Of a stretch of 44,921 bases of DNA, positions 8,903-16,868 are shown piece by piece. The first letter of the stretch is position 1; each line of letters opens with the position of its first letter. The stretch covers positions 1-44,921 of the forward strand of contig JAGAAO010000074.1 in assembly GCA_017615275.1 (NCBI GenBank), read 5' to 3'. Under the pieces are notes generated by a model. It had not been told where the DNA came from and did no database searches. It saw only the letters and a program-made list of their open reading frames with translations. The DNA comes from Butyrivibrio sp. GTDB lineage: Bacteria; Bacillota; Clostridia; Lachnospirales; Lachnospiraceae. A program made the translations under genes and the position numbers.

Positions 8903-10318
8903 TCATTTACCCATACAAAATTTTGAAAAAATTTCTTCTACCAGATCATCACCAACTTCTTCGCCAATGATTTCTCCGAGATAAGCATAAGCATTAGAAA
9001 GATCCACAGTATAAAAATCTTCCGAAAGATTTTTCTCTATACTGTCATCAACAAGCTTTAAACTCTCGAATGTTTTCTGCAGAAGTTCTTTATGTCTTAA
9101 GTTAGTAATATATACTTCCTGCTTCGGTGTAATATCACCGTTAAAGAAAAGCAGAGATAAAGCATCTTTTAATTCATCAATACCGTTTCCTTTCAGCATC
9201 GATGTTTTAATAACAGGAATCTTATCTTCTCTGTTGAAATACTCAAGGACGTTTTCTTCACTGATCTTTATATCATCAGAAAGATCATTCTTATTAAGAA
9301 GTACTACTGTCTTCTTGTCCTTACACAATTCTATTATTTCTTTATCTTCATCATCGATATCTCTTGTCGAATCAAGGATATACAAAACAAGGTCTGCCTC
9401 TTCTATTTTACTCTTCGCCTTATCCACACCCATCTTCTCTATGATATCATCGGTAGTTCTGATTCCCGCAGTATCGATAAGATGAAGAACGATATCTCCG
9501 AGTCTTACTGTCTCTTCTATTATATCTCTTGTTGTTCCTGCAATGTCAGTAACGATTGCTCTTTCATCTCCGATAAGAGTATTCAAAAGAGATGATTTTC
9601 CTGCATTAGGTTTTCCGACAATAACAGTCTTGATACCATCTTTTCTTATCTGACCTTCATCAGCTGTATCGAGTAGTTTTTCAATTTCAGTTATCATGGT
9701 GGAAACTTTTGTTTTGAGTTTTTCGGGATATCCGTTAAGATCGTAGTTCTCAGGATCATCAAGAGCAGACTCAATAAAAGCCATCTCATAAATGATCTGT
9801 TCTCTCAATTTTTTTACTTTATCATAGATGCTTCCGCGAAGCTGATTTCTTGAACTTTCCAAAGCGAAATTATTCTGAGCACTTATTATATCCATAATAG
9901 CTTCAGCTTTGGTCAGATCAATTCTTCCATTTAGAAAAGCCCTTTTTGTAAATTCACCCGGATCCGCAAGTCGGCATCCATTCTTAAGAAGGAGTTCGAT
10001 GATCTGATTCATTATAAGCATCCCGCCGTGAGTATTGATTTCCACAACGTCCTCTCTTGTAAAACTGTGAGGTGCTTTCATGAATGAGATCATAACCTCA
10101 TCGACAACTTTTTCTCCATCACAAATATATCCGAACTTTATTGTATTCGGATTGTGACTTCTCAAGGTCTGTTCCATTTTTGCAGAACGATAGATTTTGT
10201 CACAAATTGCAACCGCTTCTTTTCCACTAACTCTTATGACACCAATTCCGGCATCGGACATCGCGGTTGCAACAGCACATATAGTATCGTCGTTAAAATT
10301 ATTAAAAACGCCTGACAT
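8903..10318 (-). CDS. mnmE: tRNA modification GTPase MnmE (TrmE)
   Basis: About 471 residues. The N-terminal folate-binding domain (DTICAVATAMSDAGIGVIRVSG) comes first. A helical domain follows, interrupted by a Ras-like G domain with GKPNAGKSSLLN (G1, near residue 230), TDIAGTTRDIIEE (G2), DTAGIR (G3) and NKND (G4). The C terminus carries the essential cysteine as FCMGK, a variant of the usual CIGK. It forms the MnmE-MnmG complex. I place the start at ATG 10318, which has GAGG at 8 nt and begins like other MnmE proteins. An ATG 30 nt upstream lacks a ribosome site. Confidence 0.96.
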   Translation of the reverse strand: MSGVFNNFNDDTICAVATAMSDAGIGVIRVSGKEAVAICDKIYRSAKMEQTLRSHNPNTIKFGYICDGEKVVDEVMISFMKAPHSFTREDVVEINTHGGMLIMNQIIELLLKNGCRLADPGEFTKRAFLNGRIDLTKAEAIMDIISAQNNFALESSRNQLRGSIYDKVKKLREQIIYEMAFIESALDDPENYDLNGYPEKLKTKVSTMITEIEKLLDTADEGQIRKDGIKTVIVGKPNAGKSSLLNTLIGDERAIVTDIAGTTRDIIEETVRLGDIVLHLIDTAGIRTTDDIIEKMGVDKAKSKIEEADLVLYILDSTRDIDDEDKEIIELCKDKKTVVLLNKNDLSDDIKISEENVLEYFNREDKIPVIKTSMLKGNGIDELKDALSLLFFNGDITPKQEVYITNLRHKELLQKTFESLKLVDDSIEKNLSEDFYTVDLSNAYAYLGEIIGEEVGDDLVEEIFSKFCMGK

Positions 10319-10388
10319 ATATTGCCTCGCTTTTTCTTTACGGATCATACGGTTCGAAAGGACCGAACCAAGTGATTACTTAAATAAA

Positions 10389-10414
10389 CCCCTCAAAGTA
10401 ACAACTTCGAGGGG
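10389..10414 (-). terminator. Hairpin between jag and mnmE, weak terminator
   Basis: CCCCTC/GAGGGG continues into a further paired AAGT/ACTT segment with one mismatch. On the minus strand it starts 10 nt after the jag stop and is followed by TTTATTTAAG, a poor T tract. It may attenuate rather than end transcription into mnmE. A second small perfect hairpin (GGTTCG/CGAACC, 10351-10369) follows it. Confidence 0.5.
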
Positions 10415-10423
10415 CATCGTTTA

Positions 10424-11185
10424 TTATTTCTTTAATGTAACAACTACTCTTCTGAATGGTTCTTCACCTTCACTGTGAGTAGTAACATATCTGTCTCCCT
10501 GAAGAGCTGAATGAATAATTCTTCTCTCATAAGGATTCATAGGCTCTAAAGCAACTGACTGTCTGGACTTTCTAACCTTATAAGAAATATTTTTTGCAAG
10601 ATTTTCAAGAGTTGCTTTTCTTCTCTCTCTGTAATTCTCTGTATCAACCTTAACGTGAATGTAATCGGAATAGTCTCTGTTAACTACAAGAGAAACAAGG
10701 TACTGAATAGAATCAAGTGTCTGTCCTCTCTTACCGATGAGTACTCCCATCTCAGCTCCGCTAAGCTCGATGTCGAGAATATTATCAACAGAATTGAAAG
10801 TTGTTTTTACTACAACTTCCATCTTCATTGCATCAAAAACTTCTTCTAAGAATTTATTAGCTTTTTCACAAACATCATCAGCGTTTATATCTGAAGCAGC
10901 TGTCTTAACTACTTCTTTTACTTTATCTTTTTCTTTCTTGTTTTTAACTTCAGTCTTGGTAACTTTGGTATCAACAAGTTTTATATCATCAAGATTGATA
11001 TCGTCTTTCTTTTCTTCTTTTACTCTTGCCTTGATGATCGCAGGCTTAGAGTTTATTCCCAAAAATCCGGCTGAACCGTTTGATACTACTTCATAATCAA
11101 GCTTATCACTGGTAACACATAAGCTTTCGCAAGCTTCTGTAATGGCATCGTCAACATTTTTTGCAGTAAACTCTTTATACTCCAT
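10424..11185 (-). CDS. khpB: RNA-binding protein KhpB/Jag (EloR)
   Basis: A 253-residue protein with three parts. The N-terminal Jag_N domain (about 1-50, KEFTAKNVDDAITEAC) is followed by a Lys/Asp-rich linker (about 55-95). A KH domain with IGKRGQTLDSIQYLV and a C-terminal R3H domain with VALEPMNPYERRIIHSALQG complete it. Family members bind RNA, pair with KhpA, and influence cell elongation and division in Gram-positives. The neighbouring yidC is the standard partner in gene order. The ribosome site GGGAGG is well placed. Confidence 0.93.
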   Translation of the reverse strand: MEYKEFTAKNVDDAITEACESLCVTSDKLDYEVVSNGSAGFLGINSKPAIIKARVKEEKKDDINLDDIKLVDTKVTKTEVKNKKEKDKVKEVVKTAASDINADDVCEKANKFLEEVFDAMKMEVVVKTTFNSVDNILDIELSGAEMGVLIGKRGQTLDSIQYLVSLVVNRDYSDYIHVKVDTENYRERRKATLENLAKNISYKVRKSRQSVALEPMNPYERRIIHSALQGDRYVTTHSEGEEPFRRVVVTLKK

Positions 11186-11209
11186 TTTTATCCTCCCAAA
11201 TAAAGCTTC

Positions 11210-12532
11210 TTACTTATTGTTCTTCTCATTAAATTCTTTTACCATATTTGCTTTAGCAAGCAGAGAGTCTTTACGAATCTCTTTGTTGGCATAAGTATCT
11301 CTTACTTTCTGAAGCTGAGCTTCTCTCTCTTCCATAGAAACAGATGAGAAAGCACTGCTGCTGTTTGAACTTGAATCGATGTTTCTTGTAGACATGTTGG
11401 CATATCTGTTCATCTGAGGAGTACTCTTAAGCTTCTCCTGCTTTTCTTTGTACTTTTCAATGTTCTTCTCAATCTGAGCATCGATATCTGTTCTGTCGAT
11501 ATGCTTGTTTATGAGAACCTGCTGAACTGATCTGATAACAGCACCGATAATCCAGTAGATACCCATACCTGAAGGCAGTGACAGACAGAAAACTGCTGAC
11601 ATCATAGGCATCATCACGTTCATAGTCTTCATAGACTGCTGCATCTGAGCTGTAGGATCGTCGGGATCAATCTTCTTATCAGAAGGAGCTTGCTGAGGCA
11701 TAAGCTTAGTGTTAACCCACTGAGTAAATGCTGCAAGTACCGGAATCAACACACCGCCCAAAAGAAGAAGGAAATGCTTATCTGTAAACGCCGTCTTCAT
11801 CATATAAAGCGGAGTATCACTCATGTTTATTCCAAGGAAATTATTATATCTTGCAAGCAAGTCATGTGCAGAAGTAACCGAATCCGCCAAACCTTTGAAA
11901 TTAGAGGAAAGGTTGTTCCAATCAGCACTTGATGCCTTGTTCATAACATCAATCAAAGTATTCTCAATATACTGAGTATCGCCGCTTGTAAAAAGAGGAT
12001 TCTCAAACTGACGTGAAAACTGCTTGGCACTTGAAATATTCTCTCTGATAAAATCAATGCCGCCCGGTGTTGTACTTATCTGATTAACAAGGGGATAAAA
12101 CGCTTGCTTTACAGTATTAACATACGCAGGAATGGCATTAATTACACGAAATAACGCTATAAGGATAGGCATCTGTATGATCAAAGGAAGGCAACTACCT
12201 GCCTGTGAAACGCCGTACTTAGCGTAAACTTCTTTAGTCTCCTGCTGCATAGCAAGCATGGAGTCATTGTCTTTCTTTCCCTTGTACTTATCCTGAATAG
12301 CCTTAAGTTCCGGGCTCATTCTGGATTGAAGTTTAGCAAACTTCTGCTGCTTGTAAGTTAAAGGAAGAAGTGCAATATAAATAAACAATGTCAATATTAT
12401 AATTGCCAGACCTATATTAGGTATACCAATTGAATCAAGGCAATTAAATATAAAATTCATGATGTAACCAAGTAACTTGGCAAAGGGACCTACAATTTTT
12501 CCCTGATTCTGGGTGAAAAGTGCTAGTATCAA
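11210..12532 (-). CDS. yidC: Membrane protein insertase YidC/Oxa1/SpoIIIJ
   Basis: A 440-residue polytopic membrane protein. The conserved Oxa1 core runs from GLAIIILTLFIYIALLPLTY through the hydrophilic hairpin (KQQKFAKLQSRMSPELK...QDKYKGK) and the remaining helices (SCLPLIIQMPILIALFRVI; GIYWIIGAVIRSVQQVLI). It inserts proteins into the cytoplasmic membrane with or without SecYEG. No lipoprotein signal is visible, unlike B. subtilis SpoIIIJ. An insert of about 80 residues lies between transmembrane helices 2 and 3. The start is TTG at 12532, 6 nt after AGGAGG; the other in-frame TTG at 12538 abuts that site and is unlikely. It follows yidD by 18 nt. Confidence 0.95.
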   Translation of the reverse strand: MILALFTQNQGKIVGPFAKLLGYIMNFIFNCLDSIGIPNIGLAIIILTLFIYIALLPLTYKQQKFAKLQSRMSPELKAIQDKYKGKKDNDSMLAMQQETKEVYAKYGVSQAGSCLPLIIQMPILIALFRVINAIPAYVNTVKQAFYPLVNQISTTPGGIDFIRENISSAKQFSRQFENPLFTSGDTQYIENTLIDVMNKASSADWNNLSSNFKGLADSVTSAHDLLARYNNFLGINMSDTPLYMMKTAFTDKHFLLLLGGVLIPVLAAFTQWVNTKLMPQQAPSDKKIDPDDPTAQMQQSMKTMNVMMPMMSAVFCLSLPSGMGIYWIIGAVIRSVQQVLINKHIDRTDIDAQIEKNIEKYKEKQEKLKSTPQMNRYANMSTRNIDSSSNSSSAFSSVSMEEREAQLQKVRDTYANKEIRKDSLLAKANMVKEFNEKNNK

Positions 12533-12550
12533 AACCAACCTCCTAATTAT

Positions 12551-12760
12551 TTATGGAACGGGATCGTATCCACCGCTTGAGAAAGGATTACATCTAAGTA
12601 TCCTCCAAATAGCCAAAAGACCACCCTTTATCGCTCCATATTTTTCTATAGCTTCGAGCCCGTATTCCGAACATGTCGGAATGTACGGACATTTTGTTCT
12701 CTTTAAAGGAGAAATGTACTTCCTATACAATTTTATCAAAAAGATCAGTATCTTTTTCAT
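12551..12760 (-). CDS. yidD: Membrane protein insertion efficiency factor YidD
   Basis: A 69-residue basic protein with an amphipathic N terminus and the family signature [19 protein letters not shown], including two of the conserved cysteines. The conserved end [14 protein letters not shown] is also present. It is thought to assist YidC-dependent insertion at the inner face of the membrane. Its ATG overlaps the rnpA stop (ATGA), so the two are translationally coupled, as in most bacteria. Confidence 0.95.
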   Translation of the reverse strand: MKKILIFLIKLYRKYISPLKRTKCPYIPTCSEYGLEAIEKYGAIKGGLLAIWRILRCNPFSSGGYDPVP

Positions 12761-13107
12761 AATTCACCGCCATTTTTTCTTATGCGGGCCTTTCCTGCCA
12801 GGCTTAAAAAAGAATCTTCTATTTCATGATAGTTAGCCTCTTTTGCACAGGCTCTGGCAACGACTACTATATCCAAACCACTATTGAATACATTTTCATG
12901 TAGTCGGTAAACTTCTCGAACAAGTCTTGCAAATCTGTGCCTTACAACACTGTTCCCAATTTTCTTACTGCATGAGATCCCAAGTTTATTAGAAGAACCG
13001 CCGTTTTTCCACACATAAACAACCAGAAACTTATCAGCGTAACTTTTGCCGTTCTTATAAACATTACGGAAATCATTTGTCTTTTTCATTGAATCTGAAA
13101 AAAGCAT
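12757..13107 (-). CDS. rnpA: Ribonuclease P protein component
   Basis: A 116-residue basic protein that binds the RNase P RNA and helps cleave 5' leaders from pre-tRNAs. The RNA-binding signature is partly varied: [28 protein letters not shown] corresponds to the RNR motif, here with [10 protein letters not shown]. The N terminus [22 protein letters not shown] matches the family. The ATG is preceded by AAAGGA at 7 nt. It lies downstream of rpmH with a strong hairpin between them. Confidence 0.94.
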   Translation of the reverse strand: MLFSDSMKKTNDFRNVYKNGKSYADKFLVVYVWKNGGSSNKLGISCSKKIGNSVVRHRFARLVREVYRLHENVFNSGLDIVVVARACAKEANYHEIEDSFLSLAGKARIRKNGGEL

Positions 13108-13136
13108 ATTGTTGTCCTTTTTTAAATTCGGAAAGA

Positions 13137-13165
13137 TGAAAAAAGGTCACATCGATGTGACCTTT
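13137..13165 (-). terminator. Terminator/attenuator between rpmH and rnpA
   Basis: A perfect 24-nt palindrome at 13142-13165, built on AAAGGTCACATC and its complement, starts 4 nt after the rpmH stop. On the minus strand it is followed by six T. It should end most rpmH transcripts and leave less read-through into rnpA, which suits the different demand for the two products. Confidence 0.8.
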
Positions 13166-13169
13166 AATA

Positions 13170-13304
13170 TCAAGCAGATAATCTCTTTCTTCCCTTTGCT
13201 CTTCTGGCTGCAAGTACTTTTCTGCCGCCCTTAGTAGCCATTCTTGCTCTGAAGCCGTGAACTCTGGCTCTCTGAAGCTTATGAGGCTGGAATGTCATCT
13301 TCAT
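13170..13304 (-). CDS. rpmH: 50S ribosomal protein L34
   Basis: A 44-residue, very basic protein that reads [20 protein letters not shown] at the start and ends [18 protein letters not shown]. This is the full L34 family pattern. AGGAGG lies 10 nt upstream of the ATG. It is first gene of the leftward run from the origin, as in B. subtilis. A possible promoter is TTGTAA (13361-13366) with an 18-bp gap to TTATAT (13337-13342) on the minus strand; this is weak. Confidence 0.96.
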   Translation of the reverse strand: MKMTFQPHKLQRARVHGFRARMATKGGRKVLAARRAKGRKRLSA

Positions 13305-13827
13305 ATCGTAAACACCTCCTTCTCCTATACTAAATCATATAACGTAATTGCATCGAACAATTACAAATCATATCAGTGTGGAAAAAATCTTTATAATTAT
13401 AATAAATAAAAACACCGCAGTCAAGCCAAAAAAGCACAGAATTTATGCGGATTTCTTTGATAAATATATTTAAAAATTATTTTGCCTACATATTGTGTTA
13501 TCCACACTTATCCACAGCAAAATGTTGATTTTGTGGATAATATGTTGATTAATTGTATTCCCTCAAAATTATCCACATTTTTATGAAATTTTGTGGAAAA
13601 ACCGGAGCATAATTTTGTGGTTATTAATCAAGAATCGCTCAACCATGCGGTATATAACGGTAGATAGCTTAAAGTGGAAAAAAGACGATTTATCCACAGT
13701 GTAAAAATATAATTTTATTTGAAATTTATTTTCAGCGAGTTATCCACAAAATCCCTCTGTTTGAAATTTGAGGTCTTTTAAGATAAAATAATAAAAGTCT
13801 ATAAATTGCGTTATTGGGGAGTTTTTC
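13305..13827. other. oriC: Chromosomal replication origin, rpmH-dnaA part of oriC
   Basis: A 523-bp AT-rich spacer with a cluster of DnaA boxes. Exact TTATCCACA occurs on plus at 13498-13506, 13508-13516, 13569-13577, 13690-13698 and 13740-13748, and on minus at 13532-13540. One-mismatch TTTTCCACA boxes lie on minus at 13377-13385 and 13592-13600, and a weaker box at 13616-13624. Very AT-rich stretches suitable for unwinding lie at 13387-13410 and 13458-13482. The box at 13740 is 12 bp upstream of the dnaA -35 element, which suggests autoregulation. No convincing ORF is present. Which side unwinds cannot be read from sequence alone. Confidence 0.92.
13761..13789 (+). promoter_or_regulatory. 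Promoter of dnaA
   Basis: TTGAAA (13761-13766), a 17-bp spacer and TAAAAT (13784-13789), 38 bp before the dnaA start. A perfect DnaA box ends 12 bp upstream of the -35 hexamer. Confidence 0.75.
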
Positions 13828-15228
13828 ATGCATTCATCAAAAGAAATCACAGAAAAATTAAAAAGCAACTGGGAGTCTATTAAACACACAATAAAGATAG
13901 AATCCGGAATCACAGAAATCTCCTATAAGACATGGATTGATCCGTTAAGTGTCTATAGTTTTGATGGAGAAACTGTCAAAATTCTGATTCCATCTGACAA
14001 TTCAATGGCGCTTCAATATATTATCAACCATTACATGGACTTTATTAAAGTTACCATATCAGAATTTTTAGAGACAATGGTTGATGTGTCTTTCATCTTA
14101 AAAAAAGACACTATTAATAATGAAGAAACTCTTTTAAATAATAATGAAAGTTCTTCTGAAGGCAGCTATTCAGCTAACAATAACTATGAACATTCAAATC
14201 TCAATCCAAAATACAGATTTGATACTTTCGTAGTAGGAAGTAACAACAAGTTTGCGCACTCCGCTTCTCTTGCTGTAGCTGAATCACCGGGAATATCATA
14301 CAACCCTCTTTTCTTATACGGAGGACCCGGACTTGGTAAGACTCACCTTATGCATTCGATCGGTCACTTCATTATGGAACATAACAGAATGGCTAAAGTT
14401 CTTTATGTTACTTCTGAGCAGTTCACCAATGAAGTTATCGAATCAATTCGAAGCGGTAAGACTGAGAGTATGTCTAAGCTTCGTGACAAATACAGAACCG
14501 TTGATGTTCTTATGGTCGATGACGTTCAATTCATTATAGGAAAGGAATCAACTCAGGAAGAGTTTTTCCACACTTTCAACGAACTCCACCAGGCAGGTAA
14601 ACAGATTATTCTTTCATCTGATAAACCACCTAAGGAAATGGAAACACTCGAAGAAAGATTCAGATCAAGATTCGAGATGGGACTTATTGCTGATATCCAG
14701 TCTCCTGACTACGAGACAAGGATGGCAATCCTGAGAAAGAATTCCGAGAACTACGGCAAAAGCATCGACGACGAAGTTATCAACTACATTGCTACAAATA
14801 TTAAGTCCAACATCAGAGAACTTGAGGGCGCTTACAACAAGATCATTGCTTACTCAAGGCTTAATAATGTTGACGTTACTCTTGAAAATGCAATGGAAGC
14901 TTTAAAAGATATCATCTATCCCGATAAGTCTAAGGTTATAACACCGCAGCTTATCATTGATACTGTATGCGAACAGTACGGAGCGAAGAAAGATGACATC
15001 ATCTCTAAAAAGAGACAAGCTGAGATTGTTCTTCCAAGACAGATAATCATGTATCTTTGCAGAGAATATACCGAGGCTTCTCTTGAAGAAATCGGAAAGC
15101 TTCTGGGTAAAAAAGATCACACAACAGTAATAAGCGGAATCAATAAGATCAAGAAGCTTACTACCATTGATGAAGATCTCAACAAGAATATGGATATAAT
15201 AATGAAGAAACTAAATCCTTCATTATAA
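13828..15228 (+). CDS. dnaA: Chromosomal replication initiator protein DnaA
   Basis: A 466-residue protein with all four domains. Domain I is the helical assembly module (WESIKHTIKIESGITEISYKTWIDPL). An Asn/Ser/Glu-rich linker (about 95-125) forms domain II. The AAA+ domain has GGPGLGKTH (Walker A, K171), LMVDDVQFI (Walker B) and the sensor and arginine-finger region (LEERFRSRFEMGL). Domain IV carries the DnaA-box-binding helix-turn-helix ending in KDHTTVISGINKI. It binds the boxes flanking its own gene and opens the duplex. GGGGAG lies 6 nt before the ATG. Confidence 0.98.
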   Translation: MHSSKEITEKLKSNWESIKHTIKIESGITEISYKTWIDPLSVYSFDGETVKILIPSDNSMALQYIINHYMDFIKVTISEFLETMVDVSFILKKDTINNEETLLNNNESSSEGSYSANNNYEHSNLNPKYRFDTFVVGSNNKFAHSASLAVAESPGISYNPLFLYGGPGLGKTHLMHSIGHFIMEHNRMAKVLYVTSEQFTNEVIESIRSGKTESMSKLRDKYRTVDVLMVDDVQFIIGKESTQEEFFHTFNELHQAGKQIILSSDKPPKEMETLEERFRSRFEMGLIADIQSPDYETRMAILRKNSENYGKSIDDEVINYIATNIKSNIRELEGAYNKIIAYSRLNNVDVTLENAMEALKDIIYPDKSKVITPQLIIDTVCEQYGAKKDDIISKKRQAEIVLPRQIIMYLCREYTEASLEEIGKLLGKKDHTTVISGINKIKKLTTIDEDLNKNMDIIMKKLNPSL

Positions 15229-15521
15229 TTTGTGGATATCTTTGTATAAAACATGTTATTTCAGTGTTATTTAAATGTGATTAGATGTTGATTGAGGGTG
15301 GATAAATTTTTTATGCCTGATTTGCTAAAATTTCAGCCGTTTATAACTTTTATCTTTTCAACACCGATTTTTTTGTTTTCAACACCTAAAAATTTGTAAA
15401 AAAGCCGCACAGAATGTATAATAGAATAGGTTTTACACTTTTCAACAGCTATTATTAATTCTTTTATTATTATTTTATATTTATTTTATACTTTTTCGTT
15501 TTGAAGGGAGTCTGTGTATAA
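15229..15521. other. dnaA-dnaN spacer: second part of a probable bipartite oriC
   Basis: This 293-bp non-coding stretch has near-consensus DnaA boxes on minus at 15231-15239 (TGTGGATAT) and 15297-15305 (GGTGGATAA). Three TTTTCAACA repeats lie at 15355, 15376 and 15439. A long AT-only tract (about 15449-15495) just before dnaN could be the unwinding element. It also contains the dnaN promoter. In B. subtilis this spacer is where the DNA opens; the same role here is inference. Confidence 0.7.
15394..15422 (+). promoter_or_regulatory. Promoter of dnaN
   Basis: TTGTAA (15394-15399), 17 bp, then a perfect TATAAT (15417-15422). It sits between the second and third TTTTCAACA repeats, so DnaA bound there could control dnaN. 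The leader to dnaN is about 95 nt. Confidence 0.75.
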
Positions 15522-16631
15522 ATGAAGTTCGTTTGCTCAAAATCAAATCTTATCAGTGGATTACAAATTGTCTCGAAGGCAGTACCATCTAAAACCACTA
15601 TGTCGATTCTTGAATGTATACTGATAGATGCAACAGAAGGAATCATCAAATTCATTGCCAACGATATGGAGTTGGGTATTCAGACAATAGTTGAAGGTGA
15701 TATTTTAGAAAGAGGTTTCATAGCTATAGAGGCAAAGCTTTTTGTAGATATTGTAAGAAAGCTTCCCGATAACGAAGTAACAATAGAATCAGATAGTTCA
15801 AACAAAGTAATAATCAGTTGTGAAAAAGCAAAATTCAATCTTGTAGGAAGAAAAGGTGATGACTTCACTTATCTTCCATCAATCGAAAAAGTGGACGGAG
15901 TTGTAGTTTCTCAGTTTACTCTTAGAAGTGTAATTCAACAGACAATCTTTTCCATTTCGGAAAATGACGCAAATAAAATGATGAGCGGTGAGCTCTTTGA
16001 AGTCGACGGAGATAATTTGAAACTTGTATCTCTTGACGGACACAGAATTTCTATCAGAAAAGTAAAGCTTTCCGGAAGTTATCCTTACAAGAAAGTCATT
16101 GTTCCCGGAAAGACACTTGGTGAGATCAGTAAGATTCTCGGTGACAGCACAGAAAAAATGGTAAATATCTATTTTACCGACAAGCATATTCTCTTTGAGT
16201 TTGAAAATACAGTAGTTGTTTCAAGACTTATTGAAGGTGAATACTTCAGTATCGATCAGATGCTTTCAAGTGATTATGAGACAAAGATGAGCATCAACAG
16301 AAAAGAGTTTCTTGATTGTATAGACAGAGCAACTCTTCTTGTAAAAGAAGGTGACAAGAAGCCTGTTATTATTTCTGTTCTTGACAGTACTATGGAACTT
16401 AAGATCAATTCCGCTATCGGAAGTATGGATGAGGAAATTGATATTGAGAAACAGGGTAAAGATCTGAAGATCGGATTCAATCCCAAATTCCTTATCGATG
16501 CACTCAGAGCTATCGAAGATGAAACAGTTGATATATATCTTGTAAATCCTAAGGCTCCTTGCTTTATAAGAGATAAGGATTCAACTTACACATATTTGGT
16601 ATTACCTGTTAATTTCACGACAGTTGATTAA
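15522..16631 (+). CDS. dnaN: DNA polymerase III beta subunit (sliding clamp)
   Basis: A 369-residue protein made of three similar clamp domains. It begins MKFVCSKSNLISGLQIVSKAVPSKTT and ends with the conserved tail YLVLPVNF, followed here by TTVD (the family usually ends near PVR/PVNL). It forms a ring dimer that tethers polymerase III and other partners to DNA. The hydrophobic partner-binding pocket lies between domains 2 and 3. GAAGGGAG precedes the start. Genes yaaA and recF follow closely in the usual order. Confidence 0.97.
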   Translation: MKFVCSKSNLISGLQIVSKAVPSKTTMSILECILIDATEGIIKFIANDMELGIQTIVEGDILERGFIAIEAKLFVDIVRKLPDNEVTIESDSSNKVIISCEKAKFNLVGRKGDDFTYLPSIEKVDGVVVSQFTLRSVIQQTIFSISENDANKMMSGELFEVDGDNLKLVSLDGHRISIRKVKLSGSYPYKKVIVPGKTLGEISKILGDSTEKMVNIYFTDKHILFEFENTVVVSRLIEGEYFSIDQMLSSDYETKMSINRKEFLDCIDRATLLVKEGDKKPVIISVLDSTMELKINSAIGSMDEEIDIEKQGKDLKIGFNPKFLIDALRAIEDETVDIYLVNPKAPCFIRDKDSTYTYLVLPVNFTTVD

Positions 16632-16652
16632 TATATTTCTAAAGGACCTACA

Positions 16653-16868
16653 ATGGAAACAGTTAAGTTAAGAGAACAAGACGAATTTATAAAACTCGGG
16701 CAGGCTTTGAAAAAAGCCGGTCTCGAGGGTTCAGGTGTCGATGCCAAAATGGATATACAGGCAGGACTTGTTAAAGTGAACGGAGAAGTTGAGACAAGAC
16801 GTGGCCGTAAACTTTATTCGGGTGACAGTTTTGAATACGATGGCATACAGGTAAAGATAGAAAAATGA
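16653..16868 (+). CDS. yaaA: S4-domain RNA-binding protein YaaA
   Basis: A 71-residue single-domain S4 protein, with FIKLGQALKKAGLEGSG, VKVNGEVETRRGRKLYSGD and a final VKIEK strand. It is the small protein always placed between dnaN and recF in Firmicutes. S4 domains bind structured RNA; the precise role of YaaA is uncertain, with ribosome assembly suggested. Its stop overlaps the recF start (ATGA), so recF translation is coupled to it. Confidence 0.92.
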   Translation: METVKLREQDEFIKLGQALKKAGLEGSGVDAKMDIQAGLVKVNGEVETRRGRKLYSGDSFEYDGIQVKIEK

